A stretch of DNA of 64,000 bases from Uloborus plumipes (lineage: Eukaryota > Arthropoda > Arachnida > Araneae > Uloboridae). Positions 47,922 through 60,000 of this stretch are shown here, in pieces. The DNA is taken from NCBI GenBank assembly GCA_038373865.1, contig JAXGGA010000020.1, positions 248,001 to 312,000 of the forward strand, in the 5' to 3' direction. The notes beneath the pieces are model-generated. The model was given only the letters and a program-made list of their open reading frames with translations, searched no databases and had not been told where the DNA came from. Positions within the stretch are counted from its first letter, which is position 1, and each line of letters opens with the position of its first letter. Made by a program: the position numbers and the translations under genes.

Positions 47922-49805
47922 ATGGTCCACAGAATGCTAATAGGTCCAGAAAAACGTTATAATAGTTTAACTTGCGTAGAAAATAGTCAAAAATTGAGAG
48001 GCAGAGATTAAAAACTTATAAAAATTATTTTAAGATGTTTGGTAATGTTTGATAGTGACCGTTTATTTGAAATCATAGATAATATTGAATAATAAAACAT
48101 AAATAAAGAACAATAGTAATCTTAAGAGCATTTCTGGATTCGTAAACTATTGAATTCCATTAAAAAAATCGCACATTGTAAAAAAAAAGATGTTTCAAAT
48201 TAGTTTATAGCATGACTGTTTTCTTATAAAAATCTCTTCGTAAAAGAAAAATGCAAAAGAAAAAGAATAAAGGAATCGAGGACAGATTGGCATTCCAGAA
48301 GAGACAGGGATGAAATTTAGCTTCTAAAAGAATGTTGTTCGAAGGTTCGAAAAGGGAATACCTCAAAGGAAAAATCTGTCGAGAAAGCTCTATATCCTAC
48401 AATTGTGCCTTATAGTACAGGAAGGAAGAATTTTAAGAAACAAACATTGATTGGACGACAATCTCAAATTACTATCTATTAAGTTTCTGTAGCAAACGAT
48501 TGCTCACTGTTGTCCAATAACGTGTCCTAAAGATAAAGATTATGTGAAGAAAAACAATAAAAGATACAAGATACGATGTAAAGAAAATAAAATAAAAAAG
48601 GAATCTTGTGAGACACAACAGAGTCAAACCTAGTAGCACCCAATGGGTAGGAATACGTAGGAGAATATTGGGCAGCGTTTTCTTTTTCAATTTTTAATTG
48701 TCTAAAGTTTTTACGATCTTAAAATTAAGTATAAAAGTATAACAATATGCTTTTTTCATTGGTAACTGAAACGTTTGTTAAAAACAGAAAAAAGTTTACC
48801 AACTTATTATATTTGTTTAAAAGCATATGAAATATTTGAAGGTACTCTGTAAATAGTTTATTCTGACTCTGACTGCCTTGTGTATTTTTTATTTCTAAAA
48901 ATAGTATAATATAGATTTTGAGCTTGCATACATATTTGAATCGGACATAGACTTATAGTTAATTGTGAGAGAGATAAGAGACAATAGTATTTTTTGAAAG
49001 ACAGCAAATCGTTCACTCATGTAAATAATACTCATAAACTTATTCATTATTATTTTTGTTTTTGTTTTTTTGTTTTTGTTTGCATTTTTGTTTTGGTTTT
49101 TTTTATTTTTTAAAGTGTGTAATGCTTAATTGAAAATTAGAGTCAATTAACCAGTTTCGGTAATGTAAAAAAATGATGAATTTTATGCGAACAAGTTAAG
49201 AATATATTTGTCCCCATCTATTGTATATTTTACCAGTATAAATTTTTTTCTGCTACTTAAAATGTATTAGAAGTGTTTTTCTGAAATACATTGTTAGGGC
49301 ATCATTTAATATTAAGATTTATGCAAAATATGAGAAAATATAAATCAAAACTAAAGAAAATATGTAACATAGAATTATAAAAAAAATTGGAGGCATAATG
49401 CCATTCATGATTTAGCAAACATAATGTTGCCTCTTCTATTCTTTGTTGAATATAAGGTACTATTTTCAATACAGTAATACAAAAGTTATTTCAAGTTATG
49501 CATATCGTAATAAAAGAATATACACTGAAAGAATAGCGTAAATGTTTCTCTATCACGCTAAATAAAAGGGTTAAACTATTTGATTGTATTTTGCAACTAT
49601 GCTTCTTAAAGGACGTGGATTTCCAGAGTAAACTGGAAAAAAAATATCGGTATAAAACAGCGTTTCACCTACTATTTTCCAAGCGTTTGAGCAGAGCTTT
49701 GTTTATATTAACTCGTTTAACAAGTCATATGTGCGAAGCTTTCGCGGCAAAATCGTAAACTGATAAGTTTTTTAATTAAAAAAAATGCAGTCTTAGGAAT
49801 GATAA
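47922..49805. other. AT-rich non-coding stretch
   Basis: A TTTTTG-rich tract at about 49050-49112 is a simple repeat. No gene or transposon end was recognised. Confidence 0.5.
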
Positions 49806-50074
49806 ATAACATCTATGCTTTTATTGAGTAACATAAGCTTATTATTTTTAATTGATATATTCAACTGTATTAACTGAAACTTAATTCAGTTTTCTGTTTC
49901 AACGCACCTCTGATGCTCCTATGATACTTAATAAAATTACTTTTTTTAACTAACATAAGCTTTTAATGTTGAATATATATTCAAATAACAAACTAAATTA
50001 AGTTTCAGCTAATACATTTTACTTTATCAATTAAACATAATGAGCTTATGTTGTTCAATAACATATAGCTTCTG
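49806..50074. repeat. Diverged inverted repeat with about 85-bp arms
   Basis: The left arm (about 49806-49892) and right arm (about 49990-50074) share AACATAAGCT, TTTAATTGAT and CTGAAACTTAATT words in opposite orientation with many substitutions. The roughly 100-bp centre is non-coding. It looks like an old fold-back or MITE. Confidence 0.6.
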
Positions 50075-50181
50075 TCGGTCAGTCCCGTGACTGCCTTTTA
50101 TTTTCAGTTTAAATAATTGTTAAAGCGAAGGTGTTTGGAAATCCTCAACATTAACAAAAAAAAAACATAAAATAATAAATT

Positions 50182-50259
50182 AAACATGTATACACATACC
50201 ATGAAATTTAAAGTTTAAATAAACATGTATACACATACCATGAAATTTAAAGTTTAAAA
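50182..50259. repeat. Two-copy 39-bp tandem repeat
   Basis: AAACATGTATACACATACC followed by ATGAAATTTAAAGTTTAAA occurs twice with no difference across the core, which suggests a recent slippage or duplication. Confidence 0.9.
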
Positions 50260-51734
50260 AATACAAAGCAAAATAACATATTATCATTGTATCGTGAAAA
50301 TGTGCTTAAGAAAAACAATATAAAATTTCTGCAAATGGTTTTATTCCCTTGAATAAAAGTGGTTTACAAAGCACTTTTTTTATTTTATTTCACAGAAACT
50401 CAGATTGTTAGTCATGCCAGGAAATTAATTAATATGTTTGTCACATGTAGTAAATAAACTGATGTAACAGCTAACGGAAACCGAAAGCAGAACTAAAGGA
50501 AGCGCCAAGTAAAAATATCTTCTTTTTTCCTGCGGTCTGTGGCTGCAAATGGAAGACTGGTGCTATGACAAATTGTCATTTTGTCCTTCTTTTGCCGTGC
50601 AAAGAAATGTTCAGCTTTTATCTATTGAGGCTTTTTTTCTGAGACGGAAGTTGAAGTCAATACATTCTTTTTCAACTTCTTGCCAACAAATTAAAAAAAA
50701 AAAAAACCTCTAATTGAAAAGAGTTTTACTCTATTTTAACTCATATGTGCGAATAATTTTTTTTTAATGGATAATGTAATAGTAGACTGAGTTTTCTTAT
50801 AGCTTAAAACACTAACATCAAACAGTTTCATACTTTTATTCATTTTACAAACGTAACTCAGAGGGAAAATATTTCGTCCCTCTATTTTCACTACTTGGCT
50901 ACGTGTTCAAAATTATTTCTGTCAAAATAGTTTGTGGAGTTAGTATAATTATCATAACGTATTATCTAAACATTTAAAAATTCTCATTTGAACAGTAAAA
51001 CGTAGGAGACCCAGCAACTTATTTATGCACCTTATTAATACAAAGGTTAGGTACAAGAATATAGGTTACTTTAGTATTTAGTAAAAAAAAATATTGTTTT
51101 ACTAAGTATTAAAATAAGCTTACAATAAACTATTAAAACATGCAGAGAGTAATGGTATTTGAAACATTTTTATATTTAGAAAACACAACATTGAAAAAAT
51201 CGTTCTAAAACATATTAACATTGCTTTTTAATTACAGTTATGGTTTAAAATTTGCAGTAGTTTTCGAAACGGTATAAAAGCATCTTAGGACGAAATGCAT
51301 TGTTCTTTGAGAACCTTTATTATGAGCTTAATCCTTCCAATAATAAATTAGGCTTAATAAGCGTAAACATTAAAAATAAAGATGTAACCCAATTAAGTAT
51401 TAATTAATGAAAACCTTTCAAAAGCGTTTCAATAAAAACATTTTGTCTTTTAAGATATTTTTTTAAAGAAGAATAAAGCGGCTTTTTTCCCCCACATATT
51501 TTTTTCCCTTCAAAAAATTACATCTAAGCCATGCTGTCCTCAGGGAGGAATAACATAATAAATTGCTTTAGTCTGTCTGGAGTGATGTAAAATGAAATTG
51601 AGAAAAGTACCCCTTTCTATATAGATGAGTTAATTTCAGAGTGATGTGACAATTTACCCCATGATTAATGAGCGACGTCCTTTTTTCTCTTCTTCCCCTA
51701 GTATCAATACATTTTGTTCTCTGGTCGTTCAGAA
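50260..51734. other. AT-rich non-coding stretch
   Basis: Nothing recognised until the composition rises at about 51540, just before the tandem array. Confidence 0.5.
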
Positions 51735-51977
51735 TAAAATCAATAAGTATGTTATGACGTAGTAAATCTTTCTGGTCCCTCTCTAAATGTTTTCCTCAGC
51801 ATCCCGGCGCCACCGGCCGTCAGGCGGTTTGCAGTCCGGACTCTCAGCTTCCGTTCTATTATAAGTGTCCTCCTCATCCCTCAGAATACAAATAGAGAAG
51901 TGTAGACTTCCGATAAATTTCTGCACCGGTTCAAGTATATGATACTATTAAGACCAATCACTGCGGATCATCTGTGC

Positions 51978-51985
51978 TGACGTCA
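51978..51985. promoter_or_regulatory. CRE-type palindrome TGACGTCA, unit 1
   Basis: An exact CREB/ATF-type full site inside CTGTGCTGACGTCATGTC. It is kept exactly in the other two units (53008-53015 and 53840-53847). Regulatory function is inferred, not shown. Confidence 0.45.
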
Positions 51986-52343
51986 TGTCAGAAAAGTAGC
52001 AATATTTTGCGCCCGAAAAGAAAGACAACAAATATCGGTCTGCTGGCATTCTCTTGTGATGAGTATTTGTCAAGCTGTCATTTTTCCTGAAACTCTTTCG
52101 TTACTTCGTGAAGGAGGTTTTCATCCAATCAGTTAATTCGGCCGTTTGTCTATTATGCTGATGGTGCTCTTCGCAAAAAGGAAGTAAAAGTTACCTGGCG
52201 CGATGGAAATACATTATTTGTGATGACATGACAAGTCTTTATGAGGTGAAATAAAAGGAATAATTTTACATTTTGTTCTGAGGAAATTAATTTATGTAAT
52301 AATGACTCTTAATATAGCAACACTTTAATATCGAAAAATAATA

Positions 52344-52519
52344 CAGTGAAATATGTGTATAACGATACTCAAGGGACCGAGAAAAAATATCGTTATAGAC
52401 AGATTATCATAAAAAACAGTTTGAGCAAAAAGCTCAAACTGTTGGCTGGGACCAAACCAAAATATCGTAATAGGTAGGTTTATCGTTATGTACAGTATCG
52501 TTATACACAGGTTTCACTG
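52344..52519. mobile_element. MITE of the pogo/Tigger type inserted in unit 1
   Basis: The ends CAGTGAAATATGTGTATAAC and, inverted, CAGTGAAACCTGTGTATAAC are complementary, and TA flanks both sides (52342-52343 and 52520-52521). It is 176 bp long with an internal hairpin (AACAGTTTGAGC with GCTCAAACTGTT). Units 2 and 3 lack it, so it inserted after the triplication or into only one unit's ancestor. Confidence 0.85.
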
Positions 52520-52783
52520 TATTAGTTTTACTGAGCAATCCTGTAGCACACAATTTATTTTTACGAAGTACTGGACCTGCATGTAGAAAGATGTATCAAT
52601 TTAATGGTTTTGTTTTTATATAAGTGTTTGTTAAACAGCATAAAGACTGATTTTAGTTAACAAGGAGTAATTAAACTCCTTGTTTGTTGTTAACTTTCTG
52701 GTTTTGCTCTTTTTTCTTAAATGACCCGATTAACGAGAAAACAAGTAAAAAATAAACACATGAATACAATCAATAATTGTTTT

Positions 52784-53609
52784 ATGACGTAATATAAATC
52801 TTTCTGGTCCCTCTCTAAATGTTTTCCTCGGCATCCCGGCGCCACCGGCCGTCAGGCGGTTTGCTGTCCGGACTCTCAGCTTCCGTTCTATTATAAGTAT
52901 CCTATTTGTCCACCGAATTACAAATAGAGAATTGTAGACTTCCGATAAATTTCTGCACCAGTTCAAGTATATGATACTATTAAGACCAATCACTGAATCA
53001 TCTGTGCTGACGTCATGTCAGAAAAGTAGCAATATTTTGCGACCGAAAAAGAAAGACAGTGGAAACAAATATCGGGTTGGTGACATTCTCTTGTGATGAG
53101 TATTTGTCAAGCTGTCATTTTTCCTGAAACTTCTTCGTGAAGAAGGTTTTCATCCAATCAGTTAATTCGGCCTTTAGTCTATTATGCTGATGGTGCTCTT
53201 TACGAGAAGGAAGTAAAAGTTACCTGGTTAGGTGGAAAGTCATTATTTGCGACATTTTGCTTGAAGAAATTTGCAGTAATAACGTTTTGCCACAATAACT
53301 CTTAATATAGCAATACTTTAATATGGAAAAATTATTTTAAGCTAGTATTATTAAGCAATCTTGTACCACACAATTTATTTTAACGCAGTAATGGACCTGT
53401 ATGTTGAAGGATATATCAATTTAATGTATTTTTCATCAGTGTGTGAACTAAAATATTTTTCTGTGAAACATTAAGTAACATAAAGACTGATCCTAGTTAA
53501 CAGGAAGCAATTAAACTACTGTTAAATTTCTGACTTTGTATTTTTTATAAATGGCACGGTTAAGGAGAAAACAAGTAAAAAATAAACAAATGAATACAAT
53601 CGATAATTA
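52784..53609. repeat. Triplicated GC-richer block, unit 2
   Basis: Begins TTTTATGACGTAATATAAATC and follows unit 1 through both well-kept parts, then the AT-rich tail ending in GAGAAAACAAGTAAAAAATA, which unit 1 also has. It is about 0.83 kb, and the difference from unit 1 is mostly the MITE. The minus-strand frame at 52730-52993 crosses a unit boundary, is not kept in the other units and is not a gene. Confidence 0.9.
53008..53015. promoter_or_regulatory. CRE-type palindrome TGACGTCA, unit 2
   Basis: Exact match to the site in units 1 and 3, with the same flanks. Confidence 0.45.
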
Positions 53610-54205
53610 TTTTATGACGTAGTATAAATCTTTCTGGTCCCTCTCTAAATGTTTTCCTCAGCAACCCGGTGCCATCGGCCGTTGGACGGTTTGCTTTCCG
53701 GACTCTCAGCTTCCGTTCTATTATAAGTATCCTCCTTATCCTTCAGAATACAATAAGAGAAGTGTAGACTTACGATAAATTTCTGCACCATTTCAAGTAT
53801 ATGATACTATTAAGACCAATCACTGCGGATCATCTGTGCTGACGTCATGTCGGAAATGTAGCAATATTTTGCGAACCAAAAGAAAGGCAACAAATTTCAT
53901 GCTAGTGACATTCTCTCGTGATGAGTATTTGTCAAGCTGTCATTTTTCCTGGAACAGTTTTGTTACTACATGAAGGAGGTTTTTATCCAATCAGTTAATT
54001 CGACCATTAGTCTATTATGCTGATGGTGCTCCTCGCGAAAAAGAAGTAAAAGTTACCTGGTTAGATGGAAAGACATTATTTGCGATAACATGACAAGTCT
54101 TTATGATGTGAAACAAAAGGAAAATATGACTTCTTGCTCCGAAGAAATTAATTTATGCAATGATGACTTTTAATATACAAACACTTTAATATCGAACGCA
54201 ACGTT
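53610..54205. repeat. Triplicated GC-richer block, unit 3 (tail truncated)
   Basis: Both well-kept parts are present, with more substitutions in the CCGGTGCCATCGGCCGTTGG portion than in the TGACGTCA portion. Similarity stops after ACTTTAATATCGAACG, where the other units continue for more than 200 bp. Confidence 0.88.
53840..53847. promoter_or_regulatory. CRE-type palindrome TGACGTCA, unit 3
   Basis: Third exact copy of the site, although the bases just downstream have changed (ATGTCGGAAATG here, ATGTCAGAAAAG in the others). Confidence 0.45.
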
Positions 54206-56157
54206 TCTTGCACCGTTTAGAGAGATTTTTTGATAGAAAAATTTGCGTTATAGGCTCCATAGACGTAAACTACTATAAGATATTATTCTGGAATATGAAT
54301 TATATTTTTTATAGTGCAGGGCATATTCAATCAGTATCATAATTGCAACGAATGCATTAACATAGATTGCAACATTTATATAGATTGCACATGTGCAGAA
54401 ACTAGATTGAATTAAAAATTTTACCCCAAACAGTTATATTAATCTTTCTGATAGTTTCTTGATTTTTTAGTTTAATCAAAATTGTCTTACAGCTAACTTT
54501 GTTGCGTTTTTCTGCTACATACTTTTGCATTAGCAAAAACCTGGAAAATCAGAACTCCAGCTTTACTGAAAAGCTACTCAATTATTTTACTTTTGCAATA
54601 AAGATATTTAACTAAAATAGAATACTAATTAATAATAGAATAATAACGAAAATTGAGTAATTTTAAAGAAAGAGTAGCATTTCACTAAACATTGAATCTT
54701 ATGTGGAAAATGTTCTTGTTTAGGGCAAGAAGGTAACTTGCAGTTCCATTCTCTTATTAAGTTTTCTTGCTGTTTTTAAAGAACAAAAAATAATGCTTTT
54801 TTCTTTTTTTCCAATGTCATGAAAATTCTGCCCAACGTACCTAAAAGGTAACAAAATGAAAACAAGAGCTTCGTGCAGCGGAAGTGCACTCATTAGTGTA
54901 CTCTTGGGAAAATATATTTGCTTCAAAAACAAACAGTACTGGGAGAGCACTTTTCTCAACTCTCAAAAACAAGCACATTAAAAGTTTCCCTTTAAAAACT
55001 TAGCTGTTTAAATCCAGTATTTAAACTTCTAAAATATTGTCGTTTTTTAGAAGTCAAGAAAAATAAAGAAATGCATGAGAATAATAGTACAAATTAATAA
55101 ATAGGTACACATAGATAGTAATAATAATACACAGAATTACAGAAACAAGTGTAAAATCAACAAACATCAAACAAAGGAATAAACAATAAAATCAATGAAT
55201 AATAAAAATATAATAAATAATAAGAAAAGAAACAGGTTATTTTACGTTTGTTGCTTTTGATTTGCATCGAAATAAATAACTGACACACATATATTTTAAA
55301 AAATTTTCTTCTGAAAAGTTTCTTATTACTATTTAAGAAATTTGAGTTTTAACTCAATTCATTCATGATTGCTTTTATCATTTGCCTTGAACACAACTTA
55401 TTTTCTAAATGTCAATGCAAAGCTGCCTTTTCTTTATATACAAAATTAACCATATTTGTTTCAGCTTTATTTAAAAATATTCAAATATATTGCTTAAACC
55501 GTCCGCATAATGTAGATTCGATCGTAAAAATTATAAATTATCTGAAGACAGTTTCCTACATCTGTTTTTTCACACATTTTTAAGAACTTAATTCAAGACT
55601 TAAAATACTTGGATTTCTACTTTTCAAGCAAACGTTTTTCGCTTATTTTGTTAAGGCTAATCATAAATTAAATAACTTACGATGGAGTCGTGTTTTTTTT
55701 TTTTAAATTTATTTAAAAAATATTGTAAAACTATATTTCACTATTTTGTTTTAATACGAAAATGTTTTGTCGATAAGATTTCTGAACTATGTATAAAACA
55801 TTCTTCATTTACTAAGGCTAACAATGTTTTGGGCAATGGTTGCATTTATGTTGCTATTTTAAATTAAGCGCCATTTCACCGACGCCAAAACTATATTTTG
55901 CTTTTACCTTAAACTTAATATTTGTTTATAATTGTTAAGTATTATTAAGGTACTTGTGTACCCCATATGGACAGTTATCTCAATATTGATAAACCTAATA
56001 TCTTTAGAAAGAACAACTTCTATCTAGAGAGTTCGTTACACGTAGGTAGATAAAAGCAGTTGAAGACATAATTTAGCATCGAAAGTGCCGAAAGCGCGTT
56101 GCTTGCCATTTTGAAGGAAACTTGTGTTTTCGCGGTGTATTGAACCTAATTACAGGT
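54206..56157. other. AT-rich non-coding stretch
   Basis: Nothing recognised. Open frames of 60-80 residues on both strands are AT-driven and unlike known proteins. Confidence 0.5.
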
Positions 56158-56373
56158 AAAGCTTGACCGCGGATAGATGGCACTTGATCTTGAAGCGGAA
56201 ACAGAGAGCTTCCTTTTAAAATCAGCAGGATCAGACGGAAAACTAGTTTTTTGCAAACTTGGCTCTTTCAGAGTGATTAAGCATGTAGTAGAAAACCTCA
56301 TTAACAAATTATAAAATGAAACGGTCCGTTCCCGCTTCAAGGTCACGCGCCACCTCTCAGCGGTCAAACTTTA
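56158..56373. mobile_element. MITE candidate with about 38-bp inverted ends
   Basis: The left end (AAGCTTGACCGCGGATAG then ATGGCAC, GAAGCGGA) and the right end read inversely (AAGTTTGACCGCTGAGAG then GTGGCGC, GAAGCGGG) match along their length with scattered changes. The element is about 215 bp and GC-richer than its flanks, with no coding capacity beyond a chance minus-strand frame. Confidence 0.75.
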
Positions 56374-58772
56374 AGTTTGTATTCTTATTCGACAGGGTAA
56401 ACTTTATTTAAATATTTTAAAGTGGAGTATTTTAAAAAGCTTATTGAACATTCTCGATTGCTATTGCATGTATTGGTAAAAATGCTTTCTGTGTTTATTT
56501 ATCACGAGATTTAGTGAAACTAAGCTCGAATCCTAATATGGACAGCTTATGTCCCCATTTAAAGTACAACCCGTGAGCAATCAGATTCACAAACTTATAA
56601 AATATGTTAATGTTATTTTGTTTACATACTAATCCACAATAAATTAATGTGTAATAAGGTATTTTTAATCATAATTATAATATCCTTTCATAACATTCCG
56701 AATCAAGAATGGAGTATTACACCTTTCGAAGAGCCTCAACCGAAAATGAATGCCATCCTAAACCCCCTTCCTCACTAAAGGGCATTTTCTGAAAATATTT
56801 ACTACTCCCTCTCTAAAAGAGGGGCTCTCCCCCCACCCGTGTCAGTAAGGAGCCATATTTCCCCAGTATAGATATGGATGTCCATAATAGGGACAGGCGG
56901 TTCCGTATATAGACACTTGTAAACATTTTTTTGTTTTTATTATTTAAGTAAAACCACTATTATTACATGGTCGCCAATTTTAATAGTGAAAGCCAACAGT
57001 CCAGAGACTGGTCATACATTTTTGAAGTCCTGTGACGTGTGCACGGAGGTGCAGCTAACACATTTTCATTTCAGTGTTCATGTTGGGTACAAGTAGCTTA
57101 TCAAAATAACATTGTGTGAAAATATGAAACAGTTTTCATTATGCAATTCCTCTTATCGCACCAGTTTGGTTACAAGAACAAGTCAAAAATCTAAAAATGT
57201 TGTATATTATCTCTTAACGTTGCTCCAGATTTTTAATTTCGGTCAAACGCATCATCTTTCATTTCCAGAAAGCAGACAATACATATTGTTTTATTTTGAG
57301 CAATGAATTTTTATTTAGAAGAAAAAATTATTAAATTAGCTTGAGGGTTATCTTCAGTGATTACATATTTTATTTCATTTTTCGTCAAAATAATAAGTAA
57401 ACTTAACCGAAATACTTCAGTTGATGAAATAAGCTATGTCTTTGATTACATGCTTCCTGCTGGCATTTCCTTTTTAATCTGATATCAAGCGTGTCATAAT
57501 CCATCATTAGGTGCCAGCTACTATCTTGATGACGAGAAAAAATATATTTATCCACAAACTGAAAATCAAAGGGATCCGGTGTGCTAAGAACCCTAAATTT
57601 TCTGAAGGCTGTGTAAAAAAGAAAGAATGGAGAAAATGTTTTATTTTAGGTTTCATGTGATTTATTTTCTTATATTTTCTCTTTTCATAGATGGAGCTTT
57701 CATCTAAAATTACATCTGATATGGTCTGACTTGATGAAATATGAGCAGCAACAGGAAGAAAGAAAGAGAAAAAGACATATTTAATGGAAAGGGTATCCAT
57801 ATCTTTTGTGAAGATGTATTAAAGGCGAACGTATATGTTTAACACAAAGTAAAATAGAGGTCTTTTCCGTTTCAAATATAAAATGTATCTTTAAAAATAT
57901 TTATTTATTTATTTTTCGGATACGTTTCAATAGAAATGATAATACCTTAAATAATCTTTAAAGCCAAAAGGAATGTTTATTTTAAACTAGCAAAAACTTG
58001 ACATACCATCATTAGTTAACTTTTACTTTATCAGATAAATTCATTAATACTTTAAAGAGTAAATTTTTTTTCTCTAAAAAACAGTTCCCTTTTTTGGTCT
58101 CGTATCACTGTCACTAGAGTTAGATTATTTATTGAAGGATTTTAATTAGTGCGTGTTCTCAAAAATCAGATACAGTTAAGATATATAGTGTACAAAAGCA
58201 AGAGCGACAAAATACATGCTAAATTAAGGTACTAAAAACCAGTGCGAAAGCGGAAATGTGTGTGTACCCATTTTATGTATAATACGTAATGAAATAAGAA
58301 TGCTTTACATATATTAACTGCAAACACTATATAATAACAATTGCAACAATAATATAATTAATTGAAAAATAATAATAGAAATAGTAATAATAATAATAAC
58401 AATATCACTACGACTGCTAATAATAATGATAATAATAAATGATAATTTTAAACACAAAATTAAAAACAAATGTTATTTTACAATCGTTGTAACTTTGCAA
58501 TGTTTATTCGTTTGATTATCCTCTTAAAGTTTGGATTCTCATAAGGAGAAGCACATATGTTATCGGATTATTAAATGGTATTTTGCATTAAAAAAAATAT
58601 CAGTTCTTACTGGAGCGGGCAAATTTCATTAATATGAACCATGTGTGCATACAAAAAGAGAGAGAGAGAGAGATTTCGCAGTCAAAGCAACTTTTTAGCG
58701 TTGAACTTTAAATACTCGATTTTTTTTTGCCTATTATACTTTAACGATATTACTTTAATGAGTACTAATTTA
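56374..58772. other. AT-rich non-coding stretch
   Basis: Simple repeats occur at about 58380-58445 (AAT-rich) and 58659-58672 (AG). No gene or mobile element end was recognised. Confidence 0.5.
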
Positions 58773-58800
58773 TTAACCCATTTATGCCCAAGTTTTTTTT
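58773..58800 (+). mobile_element. Possible left terminus of a piggyBac-like element
   Basis: TTAA followed by CCCATTTATGCCCAAG resembles the TTAA-CCCATT left boundary at 26447. No matching right end was found within the rest of the window, so this may be an isolated end or coincidence. Confidence 0.3.
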
Positions 58801-59487
58801 AATAATTTTTTTCAGTTTTTATTTGCTTAAAACTCTTACTTGGACTAACTGTAACTATATTTGTTCCCAAAAAATTGTATCTTCTCAACCAGTTTCTTCG
58901 AAGATTTTTTTTAAAATCTTTTTCACTTGAGGAAATTAATAAGAGATGCAAACAAATGTTAATTAGTATGCTTTTGAAAATACTTATATAAGAACAAACA
59001 AATGGCTCATAGCTATAGATTTATGATATGCTTATGCAAATTTATTAAAGTTCTAAGAATTTACCACAGAAATTACCCGCTAATGTTTACATTCTAGGAC
59101 GTAGTTCACGGGAAATTATTTGCCAATGCAAATATTTATACTTTATTAGTTCTCCCATATGATTATCACTCCTGGTCTTACTTTAAAATCTTCTAGTTTA
59201 AACTAGACATTTATAAAATGTATTAGTCGCGAATAAATTAAGGTATCATGCCAAAATTTGTAATACCACGTTGCTATGCAAATAGCTATATTCTAAGCAA
59301 TGTAGCTGGCTGACTGTTGTTAAAATATTGAGCACTAATTTTATATATTATTTCTCCATCCTGTTTTTATGTCACTGCGCAAGTTTATCTTCTATCTTTA
59401 TCAAATTCCAAGACTTCATCCTCACTTTAAAGCTTATCGTGCAAGCTAATGACAGAAAAGAGACCGCGGTCTTTTGTTTTTATTAGA
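58801..59487. other. AT-rich non-coding stretch
   Basis: Nothing recognised. Confidence 0.5.
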
Positions 59488-59530
59488 AACTAGCGGTACC
59501 CGCACGGCTTTGCCCGTGGTATAAAATTAA
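59488..59530. repeat. Start of a probable dispersed repeat
   Basis: ACTAGCGGTACCCGCACGGC followed by TTTGCCCGTGG is a GC-rich word string abruptly set in AT-rich DNA, of a kind I associate with a dispersed invertebrate repeat family. The class is not determined and the extent to the right is unknown. Confidence 0.4.
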
Positions 59531-59784
59531 AAGTTCATTTGTAAAAAAATGATATAGCAGAAAAAAATACTCTATTTTAGTTATAATTCAACTATAATTC
59601 CTTCTAAGTATGATATAAAAATTTGGTATGGACCCTACACTACTTCCTTTTACGTGTAAATTTCTTAGTAGATGCCTTAAGTGCTAAAATAGTGCTTGAA
59701 GTGAGTAAGATAACAATTCAAACATTTGCATCCCTAGTTTGCCACAAAACAATGCAAAAAAATGTTTTACAATGATTAATCTCC

Positions 59785-60000
59785 TAAATATCGCCGATTT
59801 TAACATCATTCAGTAGATTTTTCGCAAAATATCACCAATAGCGCCAAATTGAACCCAAAAAAATTTTTTTTCGCTAAATTTATTGCCAACTTGGCGATAT
59901 GTCGCCAAATTGGCGTCAAACACTTGGTGACCAAAAGCTTGGCGAGATATCGCCAAGTGGTCGCGCCAATTCATATCACTTTGGTCTGCATTGAAAGCCC
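59785..60000. repeat. Cluster of GCCAA / TTGGCG inverted words
   Basis: Words such as CTTGGCGATATGTCGCCAAA and TTGGCGAGATATCGCCAA are short palindromes repeated several times over 200 bp. Open frames on both strands across the cluster result from this and are not genes. Confidence 0.6.

Larger units (their letters stand above)
51735..52783. repeat. Triplicated GC-richer block, unit 1
   Basis: The unit starts near GTTATGACGTAGTAAATC and contains two well-kept parts. Part one (about 51771-52022) has TCTGGTCCCTCTCTAAATG, CCGGCGCCACCGGCCGTC, TCCGGACTCTCAGCTTCCG, GACCAATCACTGCGGATCAT and a TGACGTCA site at 51978-51985. Part two (about 52056-52200) has GATGAGTATTTGTCAAGCTG, CATCCAATCAGTTAATTCG and AAGTAAAAGTTACCTGG. 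The tail is AT-rich and carries a MITE. No frame is conserved through the three units. Confidence 0.9.

Noticed and set aside
50182..50259. Possible CRISPR-like direct repeat
   Set aside because: There are only two adjacent copies without a spacer in a eukaryotic context, so this is a simple tandem duplication.
52730..52993. 87-residue minus-strand frame in the tandem array
   Set aside because: It crosses a unit boundary and is not preserved in the other two units.
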